This document shows positions 46,839-55,792 of a DNA stretch of 64,000 bases, piece after piece. The DNA comes from Pseudomonas fluorescens. GTDB lineage: Bacteria; Pseudomonadota; Gammaproteobacteria; Pseudomonadales; Pseudomonadaceae. The stretch is from positions 1 to 64,000 of the forward strand of contig NZ_MRST01000018.1 of the NCBI RefSeq assembly GCF_001902145.1. The letters run 5' to 3'. Made by a program: the position numbers and the translations under genes. Under the pieces are notes generated by a model. It was not told the origin of the DNA. It saw nothing but the letters and a program-made list of their open reading frames with translations, and ran no database searches. Numbering within the stretch: position 1 is the stretch's first letter; each line of letters begins with the position of its first letter.

Positions 46839-48452
46839 ATGACGATCAAATTACGCTTGGTGCTGTTGATTGCGACCGGGTTGCTCACCGCCTTGATCAT
46901 GAGCGTGGCCGGCTACCTGGGTAATACGCGCATGGCCGATGCGGTACAGGACAACGACGTCAGCATGACGGTACTGCGCAATCACATGGAAGCCGACATG
47001 ATGCACGACGCCTTGCGTGCGGATGTGCTGTCGGCCATGTTGGTCGGACTGGGCAAAAGCACCAGCACAGCGGCCGAAGTCAACAGTTCGATCAAGGAGC
47101 ATGCCGAGCACTTCCACGAGGTGCTGGCGGATAATTTCAAGCTGCCGCTGGACGACTCGATCAAGGCCAGCCTGGAAAAAATCAAACCCAGCCTGGATAC
47201 CTACATCAGCGCCGGCGAGCGCATCGTCGCACTGGCCCTGGATAATCCCGAGGCCGCGCGTGGAGAACTGCAGACCTTCAATGCTGCGTTCAGCCAACTG
47301 GAAGACCAAATGGCGGCGTTGAGCGAATTGATCGAAAATCATACCCACCTCACCAGCACCAGTACCCAGCAAACCATCAGTCACGCCAACTGGACCTTGG
47401 CCATCGTATTGGGGGCCAGCCTGCTGTTGCTGCTGGCACAAGGACGTTGGGTGACCCTGAGCATCATGGGGCCGTTGCGCACCGCCAGCCGTATTGCCCA
47501 GAGCATTGCCCATGGCAACTTGAGTGAACCGATTGTCGAACCCAAGAACCAGGACGAAGCCAGTGCACTGATTCGCAGCCTGGCGACGATGCAACGGGAT
47601 TTACGCGGCATGATCGAAGTGGTTCGCAGCAATGCCCATGGCGTGAATGGCATGAGCGAGCGCCTCAGCCAGGGTTGCCATGAAGTGGCAGGCAGCAGCC
47701 AGCAACAAAGCGTCGCCGCCAGCACCATGGCCGCCGCCGCGAGCGAAATGACCGCCAGCATCGAAGAAATCACCCGTCACGCCCAACGTGCCCTGGACAT
47801 GGCCAGCCAGGCTGAAACCCTGGCCAAGGACGGCGGCCGGGTCATCCACCAAGTGGTCAGCGACATGGACGGCATCGCCCGTTCTGCCCAGCAGTCAGCC
47901 CAAGTGATCCGCACGCTGGACAAGGAGTCCGAGGCGATCTACAGCATTATCCAGGTGATCAAGGGGATTGCCGACCAGACCAACCTGCTGGCCCTGAACG
48001 CCGCCATCGAAGCCGCGCGCGCCGGTGAACAAGGGCGCGGCTTTGCGGTGGTGGCCGACGAAGTACGCAGCCTGGCCGGACGCACCAGCGCCTCCACCCA
48101 GGAAATCGCCAGCATGGTCGGGAGTATCCAGCAGAACACCCGGGAAGCGGTGATCAGCATGGAGGAGGGCGTTGCCCAAGTGGACAAGGGCATGGCGGTG
48201 ACTGCCGAAGTGGAGCGCGCCATTCGCGAGATCCTTCAGGCTACGTTGAGTACCACTGAATTGGTCAACGATATTTCCCGCACCATCAGTGAGCAGAGCC
48301 TGGCCAGCAATGAAATTGCCCATCAGGTGGAAAGGATTGCGGGCATGTCGGAAAGCAACAGTCGAGTGATTGGAGAGACGGCGTCGACCACGGACGAATT
48401 GTCGAGTTTGGCGGGGAAGCTATCGCAGTCGGTTGATCGGTTTAGGCTGTGA
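46839..48452 (+). CDS. methyl-accepting chemotaxis protein
   Basis: A 537-residue transmembrane chemoreceptor. TM helix 1 is near residues 8-28, followed by a four-helix-bundle periplasmic ligand domain (about 30-185), TM2 near 186-206, HAMP (about 207-260) and the cytoplasmic signalling hairpin with tip [20 protein letters not shown]. Methylation-type Glu/Gln pairs flank the tip. There is no C-terminal pentapeptide for CheR tethering. The ligand is not predictable. It stands alone, with a 34-bp palindrome after its stop. Confidence 0.92.
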   Translation: MTIKLRLVLLIATGLLTALIMSVAGYLGNTRMADAVQDNDVSMTVLRNHMEADMMHDALRADVLSAMLVGLGKSTSTAAEVNSSIKEHAEHFHEVLADNFKLPLDDSIKASLEKIKPSLDTYISAGERIVALALDNPEAARGELQTFNAAFSQLEDQMAALSELIENHTHLTSTSTQQTISHANWTLAIVLGASLLLLLAQGRWVTLSIMGPLRTASRIAQSIAHGNLSEPIVEPKNQDEASALIRSLATMQRDLRGMIEVVRSNAHGVNGMSERLSQGCHEVAGSSQQQSVAASTMAAAASEMTASIEEITRHAQRALDMASQAETLAKDGGRVIHQVVSDMDGIARSAQQSAQVIRTLDKESEAIYSIIQVIKGIADQTNLLALNAAIEAARAGEQGRGFAVVADEVRSLAGRTSASTQEIASMVGSIQQNTREAVISMEEGVAQVDKGMAVTAEVERAIREILQATLSTTELVNDISRTISEQSLASNEIAHQVERIAGMSESNSRVIGETASTTDELSSLAGKLSQSVDRFRL

Positions 48453-48468
48453 TGGATAACGGCTGGTT

Positions 48469-48502
48469 ATAACTCAACTAAATGACTATTTAGTTGAGTT
48501 AT
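48469..48502. other. 34-bp perfect inverted repeat (operator-like)
   Basis: The arms ATAACTCAACTAAAT and ATTTAGTTGAGTTAT, each 15 bp, are separated by GACT. The inner part AACTAAATGACTATTTAGTT resembles TetR-family operator half-sites (ACTAAAT...ATTTAGT). It lies between the chemoreceptor stop and the carbonic anhydrase gene. No regulator gene is adjacent. Confidence 0.7.
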
Positions 48503-48646
48503 GCCAACCGCATTTGCCAGAGAAAGGGCGGTTATAGCGCTTTATTTGAGACCGGTCCTAGAGGTTAGCGGGCATGAAATCGCTAATCTATGGGCCCCGG
48601 AATGCTGGCCAGAAGGCATTTCATTTAAGGCGCAAGAGATTAAAAC

Positions 48647-49396
48647 ATGTTGAAGGCTATACCCGCGTTGTTGCTTGCCACGTTTGTCATCCACACGCCG
48701 GTGGCGGTTGCCGAAACTCACTGGACTTATGGCGGCAATCACGGCCCTGCACATTGGGGCGAGGTGGGTAGCCAACTGTGCGCAGAGGGCACCCAGCAGT
48801 CGCCGATCAATGTTGATATGAAACAAGTCAAGCCGATCAAAGGGCACGAGTCAGACTTGAAGATCAATTACCACGCGGCGCCGCTCGAGCTGGTCAACAA
48901 CGGCCACACTGTCCAGGCCAATGTCATTGGCGGCGGGACCGTCGACTTCAAGGACGATCAGTACCGCCTGGTGCAATTTCATTTTCATACGCCTAGCGAA
49001 CACCAGATCAATCACCAGTCTTATCCGATGGAAATGCATTGGGTGAATCAAGACAAACACGGTCATTTGCTCGTGCTCGGCGTCATGCTCAAAGAGGGAA
49101 AAACCAACAAGGCGCTCTCAGAGTTCTGGCGTCAGCTTCCTGCCAACGAAGGAGGAAAAGTTGCGTTGGACGCCAAAGCCTCGCCGGATCTTGGTAGCGT
49201 CCTGCCCAGTGCAAGCCACCATCTGTTCTACAAAGGCTCGCTGACGACGCCGCCCTGTACAGAGGATGTTCAGTGGGTCTTGTTCGAACAGCCCATCGAG
49301 TTGTCAAAAGCGCAGATTCATAAATTCCTTCAGTTGTTTCCCGAAAATCATCGGCCACCCCAGCGAATCAATGATCGTGAGGTTGATGAGGACTGA
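48647..49396 (+). CDS. cah: periplasmic alpha-carbonic anhydrase
   Basis: A 249-residue secreted enzyme hydrating CO2 to bicarbonate. The signal peptide ends near residue 22 (AVAE). The zinc ligands are His112 and His114 in QFHFHTPSEH and His131 in MEMHWVN, with QSPINVD and the LTTPPCTEDVQW region also conserved. Cys45 and the Cys in PPCTED can form the usual disulfide. Length is normal for bacterial alpha enzymes. It is monocistronic; the promoter lies after the 48469 palindrome. Confidence 0.93.
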   Translation: MLKAIPALLLATFVIHTPVAVAETHWTYGGNHGPAHWGEVGSQLCAEGTQQSPINVDMKQVKPIKGHESDLKINYHAAPLELVNNGHTVQANVIGGGTVDFKDDQYRLVQFHFHTPSEHQINHQSYPMEMHWVNQDKHGHLLVLGVMLKEGKTNKALSEFWRQLPANEGGKVALDAKASPDLGSVLPSASHHLFYKGSLTTPPCTEDVQWVLFEQPIELSKAQIHKFLQLFPENHRPPQRINDREVDED

Positions 49397-49418
49397 GACG
49401 CACAGGTTTTGAGGTGGC

Positions 49419-49442
49419 AGCGTGTAAGTCGTTTTACACGCT
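49419..49442. terminator. stem-loop after the carbonic anhydrase gene
   Basis: The arms AGCGTGTAA and TTACACGCT are perfect with a 6-base loop, 22 bp after the stop. It lacks a clear T-run, so termination is likely but not certain. Confidence 0.5.
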
Positions 49443-49531
49443 GAAATCTGACGAGTACTGGGCCTGATTACGTAATACGATATTACGCATAATGTATATT
49501 ATGTTAAATAACATGTCATGCCGGAGATGCA

Positions 49532-50176
49532 TTGCCAGTACAAGCGGCCTTTCGTCCTCAGCTTGATATCACTGAGCCATCAGTGCGTAAATTCAACCTC
49601 GATAACTCCAACACGAGATTGAGCATGGACGTGCTGCACAGGCTGAAAGATACCTACGTCAAAGAACGCGAAGCTACAACGATGAGACACCATTTCACCT
49701 TGCGAGGATTCTTTTCTCGCTTGTTTAATGCTGAGAAATACTGGGATCAACTGACCACGCATGAAAGCCGTTTGCTCGATCTAAGCGCTCAAACGTTGTC
49801 CGACATCGTTGGCCAGGAACCCAAAACCCCGGCGGAGCTGAAAACCTACCAACTGATTCTGAAAAACATCAACGCCAAACTCACAGAACGAGGAAATTTT
49901 CTTTTAGCGCTTGTCACACTGATCACTGCCTTTGGTTTGACTAAGACTACCGACATGTTCGATTGGAGCAGTATGTCCACGGGCAAGGTCAAGCTGCTTG
50001 CGTCCACAGACAGCCTGATGTTGCTTATCATTGCGGGCATTATGATTGTGTTTGCAGTGAAAGATGCGCTGCGCATGCGTAACCGCGCAGCGATACACGA
50101 AGAGTTAGTCAACGTAATCGAGCGGTATCTGCAGGGTACGGAAATCAGAGTTGCTCCACCCCCCCCAGCCGATTAA
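49532..50176 (+). CDS. hypothetical membrane protein, two TM helices
   Basis: A 214-residue protein. About 120 charged, probably helical cytoplasmic residues precede two membrane helices (about 121-142 and 162-180) and a helical C-terminal tail ending in a proline run. The start is TTG at 49532 with GGAG five bases ahead; no in-frame ATG precedes the body. The upstream 60 bp hold stacked palindromes, GTAATA-CGA-TATTAC and ATGTTA-AA-TAACAT. The helix-TM-TM-helix plan resembles pore-forming effector proteins of defence systems, but no such domain can be assigned. Base composition is AT-rich, unlike neighbours. Confidence 0.7.
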   Translation: MPVQAAFRPQLDITEPSVRKFNLDNSNTRLSMDVLHRLKDTYVKEREATTMRHHFTLRGFFSRLFNAEKYWDQLTTHESRLLDLSAQTLSDIVGQEPKTPAELKTYQLILKNINAKLTERGNFLLALVTLITAFGLTKTTDMFDWSSMSTGKVKLLASTDSLMLLIIAGIMIVFAVKDALRMRNRAAIHEELVNVIERYLQGTEIRVAPPPPAD

Positions 50177-50209
50177 CGAATCAAACGGCGTGGAAAGCGC
50201 ATCTTTAAA

Positions 50210-50575
50210 ATGATTTTCAACCAGAAAACCTATTCCGCTCTGTTCAAGGCAGGCGCTGTGGTGATCGGTATTGCGTTAGTCGGTATGTCGCAAACCGCAC
50301 TCACACTTTACGAAAAAGAAGTGGATGCTTACACCAGTAAATTCAAATTGGAAGCCATTACCCACCGACCATTGGAACAACCGGACTGCAAATTTCTTGG
50401 GGCGCTGGAAGCTGAGTGTTTTATGGCAAAGCACAAAGTCAATACTTCCGACAGCGCTGTAGGTTTGTTGGGCACCGTAGTGAACATCGCATTAGGAGGT
50501 GGTTTATGCTGCTTTTTAGCTGCGATATTCGTCTTCGTTTGCACGCCATTTGTTTGCCAAACCATTGCGAAATAA
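50210..50575 (+). CDS. hypothetical small membrane protein
   Basis: A 121-residue protein with an N-terminal hydrophobic segment (about 10-30) and a C-terminal one (about 83-117). The intervening loop holds two cysteines (PDCKFLGALEAECF) that could form a disulfide outside the membrane. It follows the two-TM protein by 33 bp, so the pair may be co-transcribed. The ribosome site is weak. Family not recognised; low GC content fits the surrounding island. Confidence 0.6.
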   Translation: MIFNQKTYSALFKAGAVVIGIALVGMSQTALTLYEKEVDAYTSKFKLEAITHRPLEQPDCKFLGALEAECFMAKHKVNTSDSAVGLLGTVVNIALGGGLCCFLAAIFVFVCTPFVCQTIAK

Positions 50576-50992
50576 GCCCTGACAAGCTCGACGCGCCCTC
50601 ACCCATAACTCGGCTTGTTCCCATGGTGGTCCAGGCGGCCAAGCTTATACGAGCTTGATGACGTCCATAAAAATGCGGAGGAGCTTCCCAGCCTCCTCCG
50701 CTCTGCCGAGGCGGGCTCAGCTTAAAAACAAGATCAGACGAGTTGATCGCCTTCTGGGGAACAGAGCTCTACAAAGCAATATACCAATGATTTTGATGAA
50801 TATTATTTCTATGCTGACCGGGCGGTTATCTGTGGACTGGAGTGGTTATCCGTCACAGGATAACCACGTACTCAGGGCCGGCTTTTTATGTGACGGGCGC
50901 TCACACCACTTGACAAAAAATACTTCTCTGGCTATACAAACACTGCACATGGTTTTTTTCTAAACAAGAACTATTAATTAACGAGAAATGAT
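50576..50992. other. intergenic region with a 10-bp inverted repeat
   Basis: No supported gene. A short frame at 50655-50963 has no ribosome site and no family resemblance. A perfect inverted repeat GTGGTTATCC (50842-50851) and GGATAACCAC (50858-50867) is present, with a partial direct copy GCGGTTATC about 20 bp upstream. It could be an operator or terminator. Confidence 0.5.
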
Positions 50993-51277
50993 ATGACCTC
51001 ATCATCACTGAAAGAAGCACTGCGATTTTTCGAGGAGACTCAGGCTGAAAATGAATTCAAAAGACTTGACTCTGATGAAGATGGCTTTATCACTAAAGCC
51101 GAATTTGTTACAGATCTTCTTAGTAGTCTTAGTAATATTGGATGGGATGAAGAAAGAATTAAAAAACAAATCCCACTGCTAGACGAAAATATAAAAAGGC
51201 TAGATCTTGATGGCGATGATAAAATTAACCTGCACGAATTTACAGAAGAGCATCTGCGTCTGAAGAAGATAATATAG
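50993..51277 (+). CDS. EF-hand calcium-binding protein
   Basis: A 94-residue soluble protein with two EF-hand loops: Asp26, Asp28, Asp30 and Glu37 in DSDEDGFITKAE, and Asp71, Asp73, Asp75 and Glu82 in DLDGDDKINLHE. Both have the Asp-x-Asp-x-Asp/Glu pattern and the position-12 Glu for calcium. There is no signal peptide, so it is likely cytoplasmic, a possible calcium sensor or buffer. AT-rich codons differ from the core genome. No partner gene is identifiable; the two membrane proteins upstream are candidates. Confidence 0.8.
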   Translation: MTSSSLKEALRFFEETQAENEFKRLDSDEDGFITKAEFVTDLLSSLSNIGWDEERIKKQIPLLDENIKRLDLDGDDKINLHEFTEEHLRLKKII

Positions 51278-51342
51278 GTGGCAGCATTAGTTATATCTAT
51301 AAATTTATCCCAATAGGCTGCTCTCAGCCTTGAATGCTAATA

Positions 51343-51588
51343 TCAATTCATTCTCTTCTCATACGTGAGGTTACGCAAGTTTGTACATTTCAAAAGGAAA
51401 ACGATACTTTTGCGTATCGTTTTCCAACACTTAACCCGCCAGACACTTCGTTGCACATCCACATTCAAGTCGAATGCTTGATTGCTATCGATATAAGCTC
51501 CGACAATATCATTGAAGTCAAACGAAAGTTCACCCTCCTCCTTTGCTAAACGCCTTTTTGCCGCTGACTCTCGCTCCCAGGTTGTCAA
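51343..51588 (-). CDS. small hypothetical ORF
   Basis: An 81-residue frame whose TTG start overlaps the stop of the frameshifted gene at 51585. It is charged at the N-terminus (ESAAKRRLAKEEGE) and hydrophobic-aromatic later. No family is recognised and the ribosome site is weak, so it may not be expressed. Included because overlap suggests an operon. Confidence 0.3.
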   Translation of the reverse strand: MTTWERESAAKRRLAKEEGELSFDFNDIVGAYIDSNQAFDLNVDVQRSVWRVKCWKTIRKSIVFLLKCTNLRNLTYEKRMN

Positions 51589-52104
51589 TTTGCGCGCTCG
51601 AACATCGCTAACAGTTCTATGCTCAGTTTATCTGGGTGCATTTGCAGTTCTGTGGAGAGTGATCTAGCTCCCTCGCAGTCGTTTATCAGCAAATAGTCAT
51701 CAAATACAGCCGGAAACTCCTCGGGCGGCAGGACAAGGCCGCGTGCATGAGCGATTTCGAGAGCAAGCATGCCAATGCTGCTGAATCTTTCCACTTGCCA
51801 CCCAACGGTGGCAAGTTGATCGAAGGGCCTAAGTTTTATTCGCGCTGTATACGCCGGTACCGTCACCCAAGCAGCCGGCGGCTTGGGCGGCGCCGCCGCC
51901 AGCGGCGGCGGTGGCGTATTGAGCACCGCCCCAGTTGGTGGCGTCGCTGGCGTTGCCGATGCCAGCGTTGCTGGTGCCGGTAATTCTAACGTTGCCGTCA
52001 GGATGTAGTAAGTTTGCTTGATTTTTTGCGTCCTCTGGGCTACTAGCCTCAACGGTGTCAGTAAGTACGACCTTACTATCGTAATTATAAGAATACGTAG
52101 GCAT
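51585..52104 (-). pseudogene. hypothetical gene split by a frameshift
   Basis: A strong AGGAG precedes ATG 52104, giving MPTYSYNYDSKVVLTDTVEA and continuing to a stop at 51829. A second frame (reading from about 52052 to 51585) carries a coherent C-terminal part (DQLATVGWQVERFSSIGML, then FPAVFDDYLLINDC). The two frames overlap over a Gly/Ala- or Pro-rich segment, where a one-base change is likely. Together they would give a protein of about 170 residues. Whether this is decay, a sequencing error, or a true overlapping pair cannot be told here. Function unknown. Confidence 0.5.
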
Positions 52105-52470
52105 TTTTATGCTCCTCAATATAGTAAGCAAAGGGACCAAGCATCAGAATGAACGTTGCTGCGTATATAAAATAGATCAATTTCAAAAGTCCGCACTCAA
52201 GCAACTATATTTTTTTGGAATTAAGCCAGTCACTCTTGCGTCTAAGGAAGTATGAGCGCTCAAAAAATAGGTGACCTGATAAAATCAGGTTTTGACGCTT
52301 TTTAATTCATGTCTTTTCCTTGAATTACACCTTTTCTCTGTGCATTTCGCGCATCACAGGCGCACCTCTCCCGCAACCAACAGCCGTTTTCGCATCATTC
52401 ACATGTTCGACAGGGCAAATAGCGCGGTCTGTTGCAACTTGCGATGATTATTTGTCGAAGCTCGCAACGG
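52105..52470. other. AT-rich intergenic region with a hairpin
   Basis: No supported gene. A small perfect hairpin ACCTGAT-AAA-ATCAGGT (52274-52290) followed by TTTTGACGCTTTTT can end transcription rightward, and A/T tracts lie on its other side too. A 64-codon frame at 52320-52514 has no ribosome site. Promoter of the leftward frameshifted gene is here. Confidence 0.5.
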
Positions 52471-53085
52471 TCATTTACTCTGCACTCGATAAATATGCGA
52501 AACCACCCGCCTAGTCGCCTCCTCAACCGTTCCTTCATTCCGGCATAGAACCCAACCGTTATCTACGACAGCTCGCTCAAACGCCTCAGTACAAACAATC
52601 TGCTCCTCCAGCTTATACATCACCGTACTGCTCAAGCCCCGTGGCCGCGCTGCCGCCCTGGCCCATGAAATCTCGGCAGCGGTAACCACCCCAACATGCA
52701 GGTCTGGCATTCGTACCTGTCGATCAAGGTTCATCTGAAGAATGTCGGCAAACGGAATCAGCCGCCGAAACGCCGCATCTGACGGGTACCAGCGGTCCAT
52801 CAGGATGATGCTGTCAGTTGGCTGTTGAGTCAGCACGTGCTGGGAGATCCAGCGACGGCTCTCGGCAAAGCGTTCACAAACCTCAATCTCCAAGTCCCGG
52901 CTGGGGTTTCTGGCGAGTTGGTTAACGAGGGTCATTGTTTCAGCCCTGTAGGGATCGCTTTTTTTCTCGCACAGTCGCACCACCTTATGCTTGTCTGCCC
53001 TCAGTGCTTTGGTGACGGCCTCCAACAGCGTGGTTTTGCCGGTTCCCTTGGGCCCATCCAGTGATACAAACAGTGCACGATTCAT
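52471..53085 (-). CDS. thymidylate-kinase-like nucleoside monophosphate kinase
   Basis: A 204-residue P-loop kinase. Walker A is GPKGTGKTT (11-19). DRWYPSDAAFRR near residue 97 matches the DRY/DRS catalytic segment of thymidylate kinases, and the ARAAARPRGLSS stretch corresponds to the LID. Overall similarity to the housekeeping Tmk is loose, so this is probably a second, divergent enzyme, perhaps a dNMP kinase of mobile origin. It lies at the edge of the AT-rich patch and 88 bp from the HypX-like gene. Substrate unknown. Confidence 0.78.
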   Translation of the reverse strand: MNRALFVSLDGPKGTGKTTLLEAVTKALRADKHKVVRLCEKKSDPYRAETMTLVNQLARNPSRDLEIEVCERFAESRRWISQHVLTQQPTDSIILMDRWYPSDAAFRRLIPFADILQMNLDRQVRMPDLHVGVVTAAEISWARAAARPRGLSSTVMYKLEEQIVCTEAFERAVVDNGWVLCRNEGTVEEATRRVVSHIYRVQSK

Positions 53086-53173
53086 TTCGATAACAGTCGG
53101 TTCTTTACGAGCGCCGATAGTATCTCAATCGGCTGATACAGCCATCAGCAGGTTGGCCTCGCCTTTGAAAGGC

Positions 53174-54883
53174 TCAGGCGTGTGTGAGCCCCCTCCTCGC
53201 TACCGCCCACGTCGCAATCAACCGCTGCGGGGTCTGGCAGGCTTTGCGCTTGAGCACGAAGTTGCGACACTTCTCGGCAAACTGCTGGTGGTTTTCCACC
53301 ATGTCCAATCGCATCTGTGCCAACTCGCGTTCGCGACAGCGTTCAACTTGCTGGATATCCAGCGTGGCTTTACGTGTGCGTGCATGAAGGTACTTATCAT
53401 CGGTCAGCGCGCGCTCGGCCTGTTGCAACAGCCACAGGCCAAATGCCTGTGGGCAACGGGGGCCGATAGCCTGAACCATGCCGTACTGCTGGGCCTGGAT
53501 GGCGCTGATGGGCAGGCATTCTTCGGTAAGCTTATGCGCGATTTCGCTGCCCACGGCCCGTGGCAGGCTGTAGGTCCAGTATTCGGAGCCGTAGAGTCCC
53601 ATGGTCTTGTAGTGCGGGTTGAGCACGACACCTTCGCGGGCCAATACAATGTCGGCGGCCAGCGCCAGCATCACGCCGCCTGCGCCTGCGCTGCCGGTCA
53701 GGCCGCTGATCACCAGTTGCCTGGCGGTGAGCAGTTCCAGGCACACATCGTCGATGGCTTGAATGTTGGCCCAGGCTTCCAGCCCCGGCACTTCGGCGGC
53801 CTGGATGACGTTGAGGTGCACCCCATTGGAAAAGCTGCCGCGCCCGCCCTTGATCAGCAACACTTGGGTATCTCGCGCCTTGGCCCAGCGCAACGCAGCG
53901 ACCAGCCGCTGGCATTGTTCGGTGCTCATGGCGCCGTTGTAGAACTCGAACGTCAGTTCGCCGATGTGGCCGAACTCCTGGTAGCGAATCGGTTGATAGA
54001 CCCGCTCGTTGAACGGCTGGCGGGCGATTGAGCTGTCCAGCACCGGAATGCCGGCCAGCCTTTGCGCCAATACGTGCCGTGCCGGCAGCTTGAAGGTCTC
54101 CGGGCCTTTGGGTTTGAGCGAGCCGATCCACAGGCTGTGATCTCCGGCCGCCACCAACACAGCGTCGTCCTGTACCGCGAGGATTTCTCCGGGAGTGCCC
54201 TGGCGGGCGTCCAAGTGCGCGTCGTAGAGGTAATATTGCCCGCCCAGCAGACTCGCCAGCACACCGGGCTGGCCATCGGCAGCGTCGATGCTGCGCTTGA
54301 TAAAGGCTGCGCAATCGAACCAACTGAAGGTGCGGTCAGCCTGGGTCATGTTCGGCTGCAAGCGTCCGATGACACTGGGTTGGGTGTAATCAAGCGGTGT
54401 CGGCACGAAGCCCTTGGCGAATTTCGCCACTACGTCACGGATGCAGGTGATCGCGGCGTCACTCACCAGGCCGTTGTACAGCTCGGATTTGCGCACCTGG
54501 TCGGGCATGCCGAATTCACAGGTGGACCATATCGGCCCTGCGTCCATTTCCTCCACCGCTTGCAAGGCGGTGACGCCCCAACGGCGGGCTTGCAGGGTGA
54601 TGGCCCAATCCAGCGCACTGGCACCACGGTCACCAACGATGCCCGGATGGATGATCACCACCGGGCGCTGCGGATGGCTCCACAGTTGGTGCGGCACACG
54701 GTCCTTCAAAAATGGGCAGATCACCAGCTCGGCGCCTGACGCCTCGACCTGCTGGCACACGGTGGCTTGATCGGTGAATACCACAACGCTGGGGTCGTGA
54801 CCCGCCTGGCGCAGATCCAGCCAGGCCCGTTGGGTCAAACCGTTGAATGCCGATGATAACAACAGGATCTTCAGTGATCGCAT
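53174..54883 (-). CDS. hypX: HypX-like formyltransferase/crotonase fusion protein
   Basis: A 569-residue two-domain protein. The N-terminal half is a formyl-tetrahydrofolate transferase fold with His79 in IIHPGIVGDRGASALDW and Asp114 in EEMDAGPIW. The C-terminal half (from about 290) is an enoyl-CoA hydratase fold with GGRGSFSNGVHLNVI and GSAGAGGVMLALAADIV. This fusion is HypX/HoxX, which makes CO from formyl-THF via formyl-CoA for the NiFe-hydrogenase ligand in oxygen. Length matches the family (about 540-595). The ATG at 54883 follows GGAAGAG. No hydrogenase or other hyp gene is in this window, so its role here is unclear. Confidence 0.88.
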   Translation of the reverse strand: MRSLKILLLSSAFNGLTQRAWLDLRQAGHDPSVVVFTDQATVCQQVEASGAELVICPFLKDRVPHQLWSHPQRPVVIIHPGIVGDRGASALDWAITLQARRWGVTALQAVEEMDAGPIWSTCEFGMPDQVRKSELYNGLVSDAAITCIRDVVAKFAKGFVPTPLDYTQPSVIGRLQPNMTQADRTFSWFDCAAFIKRSIDAADGQPGVLASLLGGQYYLYDAHLDARQGTPGEILAVQDDAVLVAAGDHSLWIGSLKPKGPETFKLPARHVLAQRLAGIPVLDSSIARQPFNERVYQPIRYQEFGHIGELTFEFYNGAMSTEQCQRLVAALRWAKARDTQVLLIKGGRGSFSNGVHLNVIQAAEVPGLEAWANIQAIDDVCLELLTARQLVISGLTGSAGAGGVMLALAADIVLAREGVVLNPHYKTMGLYGSEYWTYSLPRAVGSEIAHKLTEECLPISAIQAQQYGMVQAIGPRCPQAFGLWLLQQAERALTDDKYLHARTRKATLDIQQVERCRERELAQMRLDMVENHQQFAEKCRNFVLKRKACQTPQRLIATWAVARRGLTHA

Positions 54884-55130
54884 GGCTGACTCTTCCTTGA
54901 GAATGTGCGACCAGAGCTGCTCGTTGAACCGTCCCTGGCCTTCGATGAGCACCAAAGATTATAGCGCGGGCCAGCACGGTCACCTGATCGAGATCAATAG
55001 TCGGGTTCTGTTGTTCTCAAGGCTCGGCCGATGAAAGCGGCTTATTTTTTCTGAATCACTGCGCAGCCCACTCATCAAACGAACATGCCCTGCTCGGGTT
55101 TGCCTTGTTAACCGTAACGGAGCCACGTTC

Positions 55131-55358
55131 ATGTTCGAGAAAGCGCATTACCTCATCAGCTTCATCCTCGACAACCAGCCACAAAGCCGCACGCTTGAGC
55201 ACGATGCCGACACGCTGGACCCGCAATGGGCCGAGTCCCTGCTCAGGCAGCGCTTCGCAGAGCTCAAGGACGCGAAATTGAGCGACGTCCAGGTGCAAAA
55301 ACGCAACAAGCCCGCCGATGAAGGGCATGACATTCCAGGGCATTACCAGCAGCCATGA
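55131..55358 (+). CDS. small hypothetical protein
   Basis: A 75-residue hydrophilic protein with no membrane segment or Cys. ATG 55131 follows GGAG at eight bases. The sequence (EKAHYLISFILDNQPQSR and SLLRQRFAELKDAKLSDV) suggests a compact alpha/beta fold. It lies just before the metallothionein gene on the same strand with 56 bp between them, so they may be co-expressed. Family not recognised. Confidence 0.55.
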   Translation: MFEKAHYLISFILDNQPQSRTLEHDADTLDPQWAESLLRQRFAELKDAKLSDVQVQKRNKPADEGHDIPGHYQQP

Positions 55359-55414
55359 TTGGCGTATCAGAAAAGCGCTGCCCGTTTATCAATCACTGAA
55401 TATTCGGAGGACCT

Positions 55415-55675
55415 ATGAACCCGACAACTCAAGGTTTGACCTGTGCCTGCCCAGGCTGCACCTGCCAGGTGACCCATGACACGCGTCACCAGCGCAACGG
55501 CAAAGCCTACTGCAGCCAGGCATGCGCCGACTTGCACCCCCAGGGTCAAGCGTGCCCCAGTGCCGATTGCCATTGCGAGTCGAATGTGAAGGTGCAAGAC
55601 CGCGCTGTCAGCGATAGCCAGCTCGACGAGGCGATCGAAGAAACCTTTCCTGCGAGCGATCCCATATCGCCTTGA
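55415..55675 (+). CDS. bacterial metallothionein (SmtA/BmtA/PmtA type)
   Basis: An 86-residue metal-binding protein with nine cysteines (10, 12, 15, 17, 33, 37, 47, 52, 54) and several His in the SmtA layout CACPGCTC...YCSQACAD...CPSADCHC. Such proteins chelate Zn and Cd in a zinc-finger-like cluster. A C-terminal tail of about 30 residues ends in EETFPASDPISP, an extension seen in Pseudomonas members and in other small stress proteins. ATG 55415 follows a GGAGGACC site. A LysR regulator follows on the same strand. Confidence 0.88.
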   Translation: MNPTTQGLTCACPGCTCQVTHDTRHQRNGKAYCSQACADLHPQGQACPSADCHCESNVKVQDRAVSDSQLDEAIEETFPASDPISP

Positions 55676-55792
55676 TCATTCAGACACATTAGGAAAACGG
55701 GGGCTGCATCGTGGCTCTAGGGTCTAGCAGTTGACAGCCCCCGGCAAAACTCAACAACCTGCACCTCTCACCGCCCTGCCCTGAGGCTGCCC

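Noticed and set aside
50655..50963. A 102-codon frame in the AT-rich patch
   Set aside because: No ribosome site, no family resemblance, and it runs across a perfect inverted repeat; treated as non-coding.
52320..52514. 64-codon frame near the thymidylate-kinase-like gene
   Set aside because: No ribosome site; it overlaps the end of the opposite gene and shows no coding pattern.
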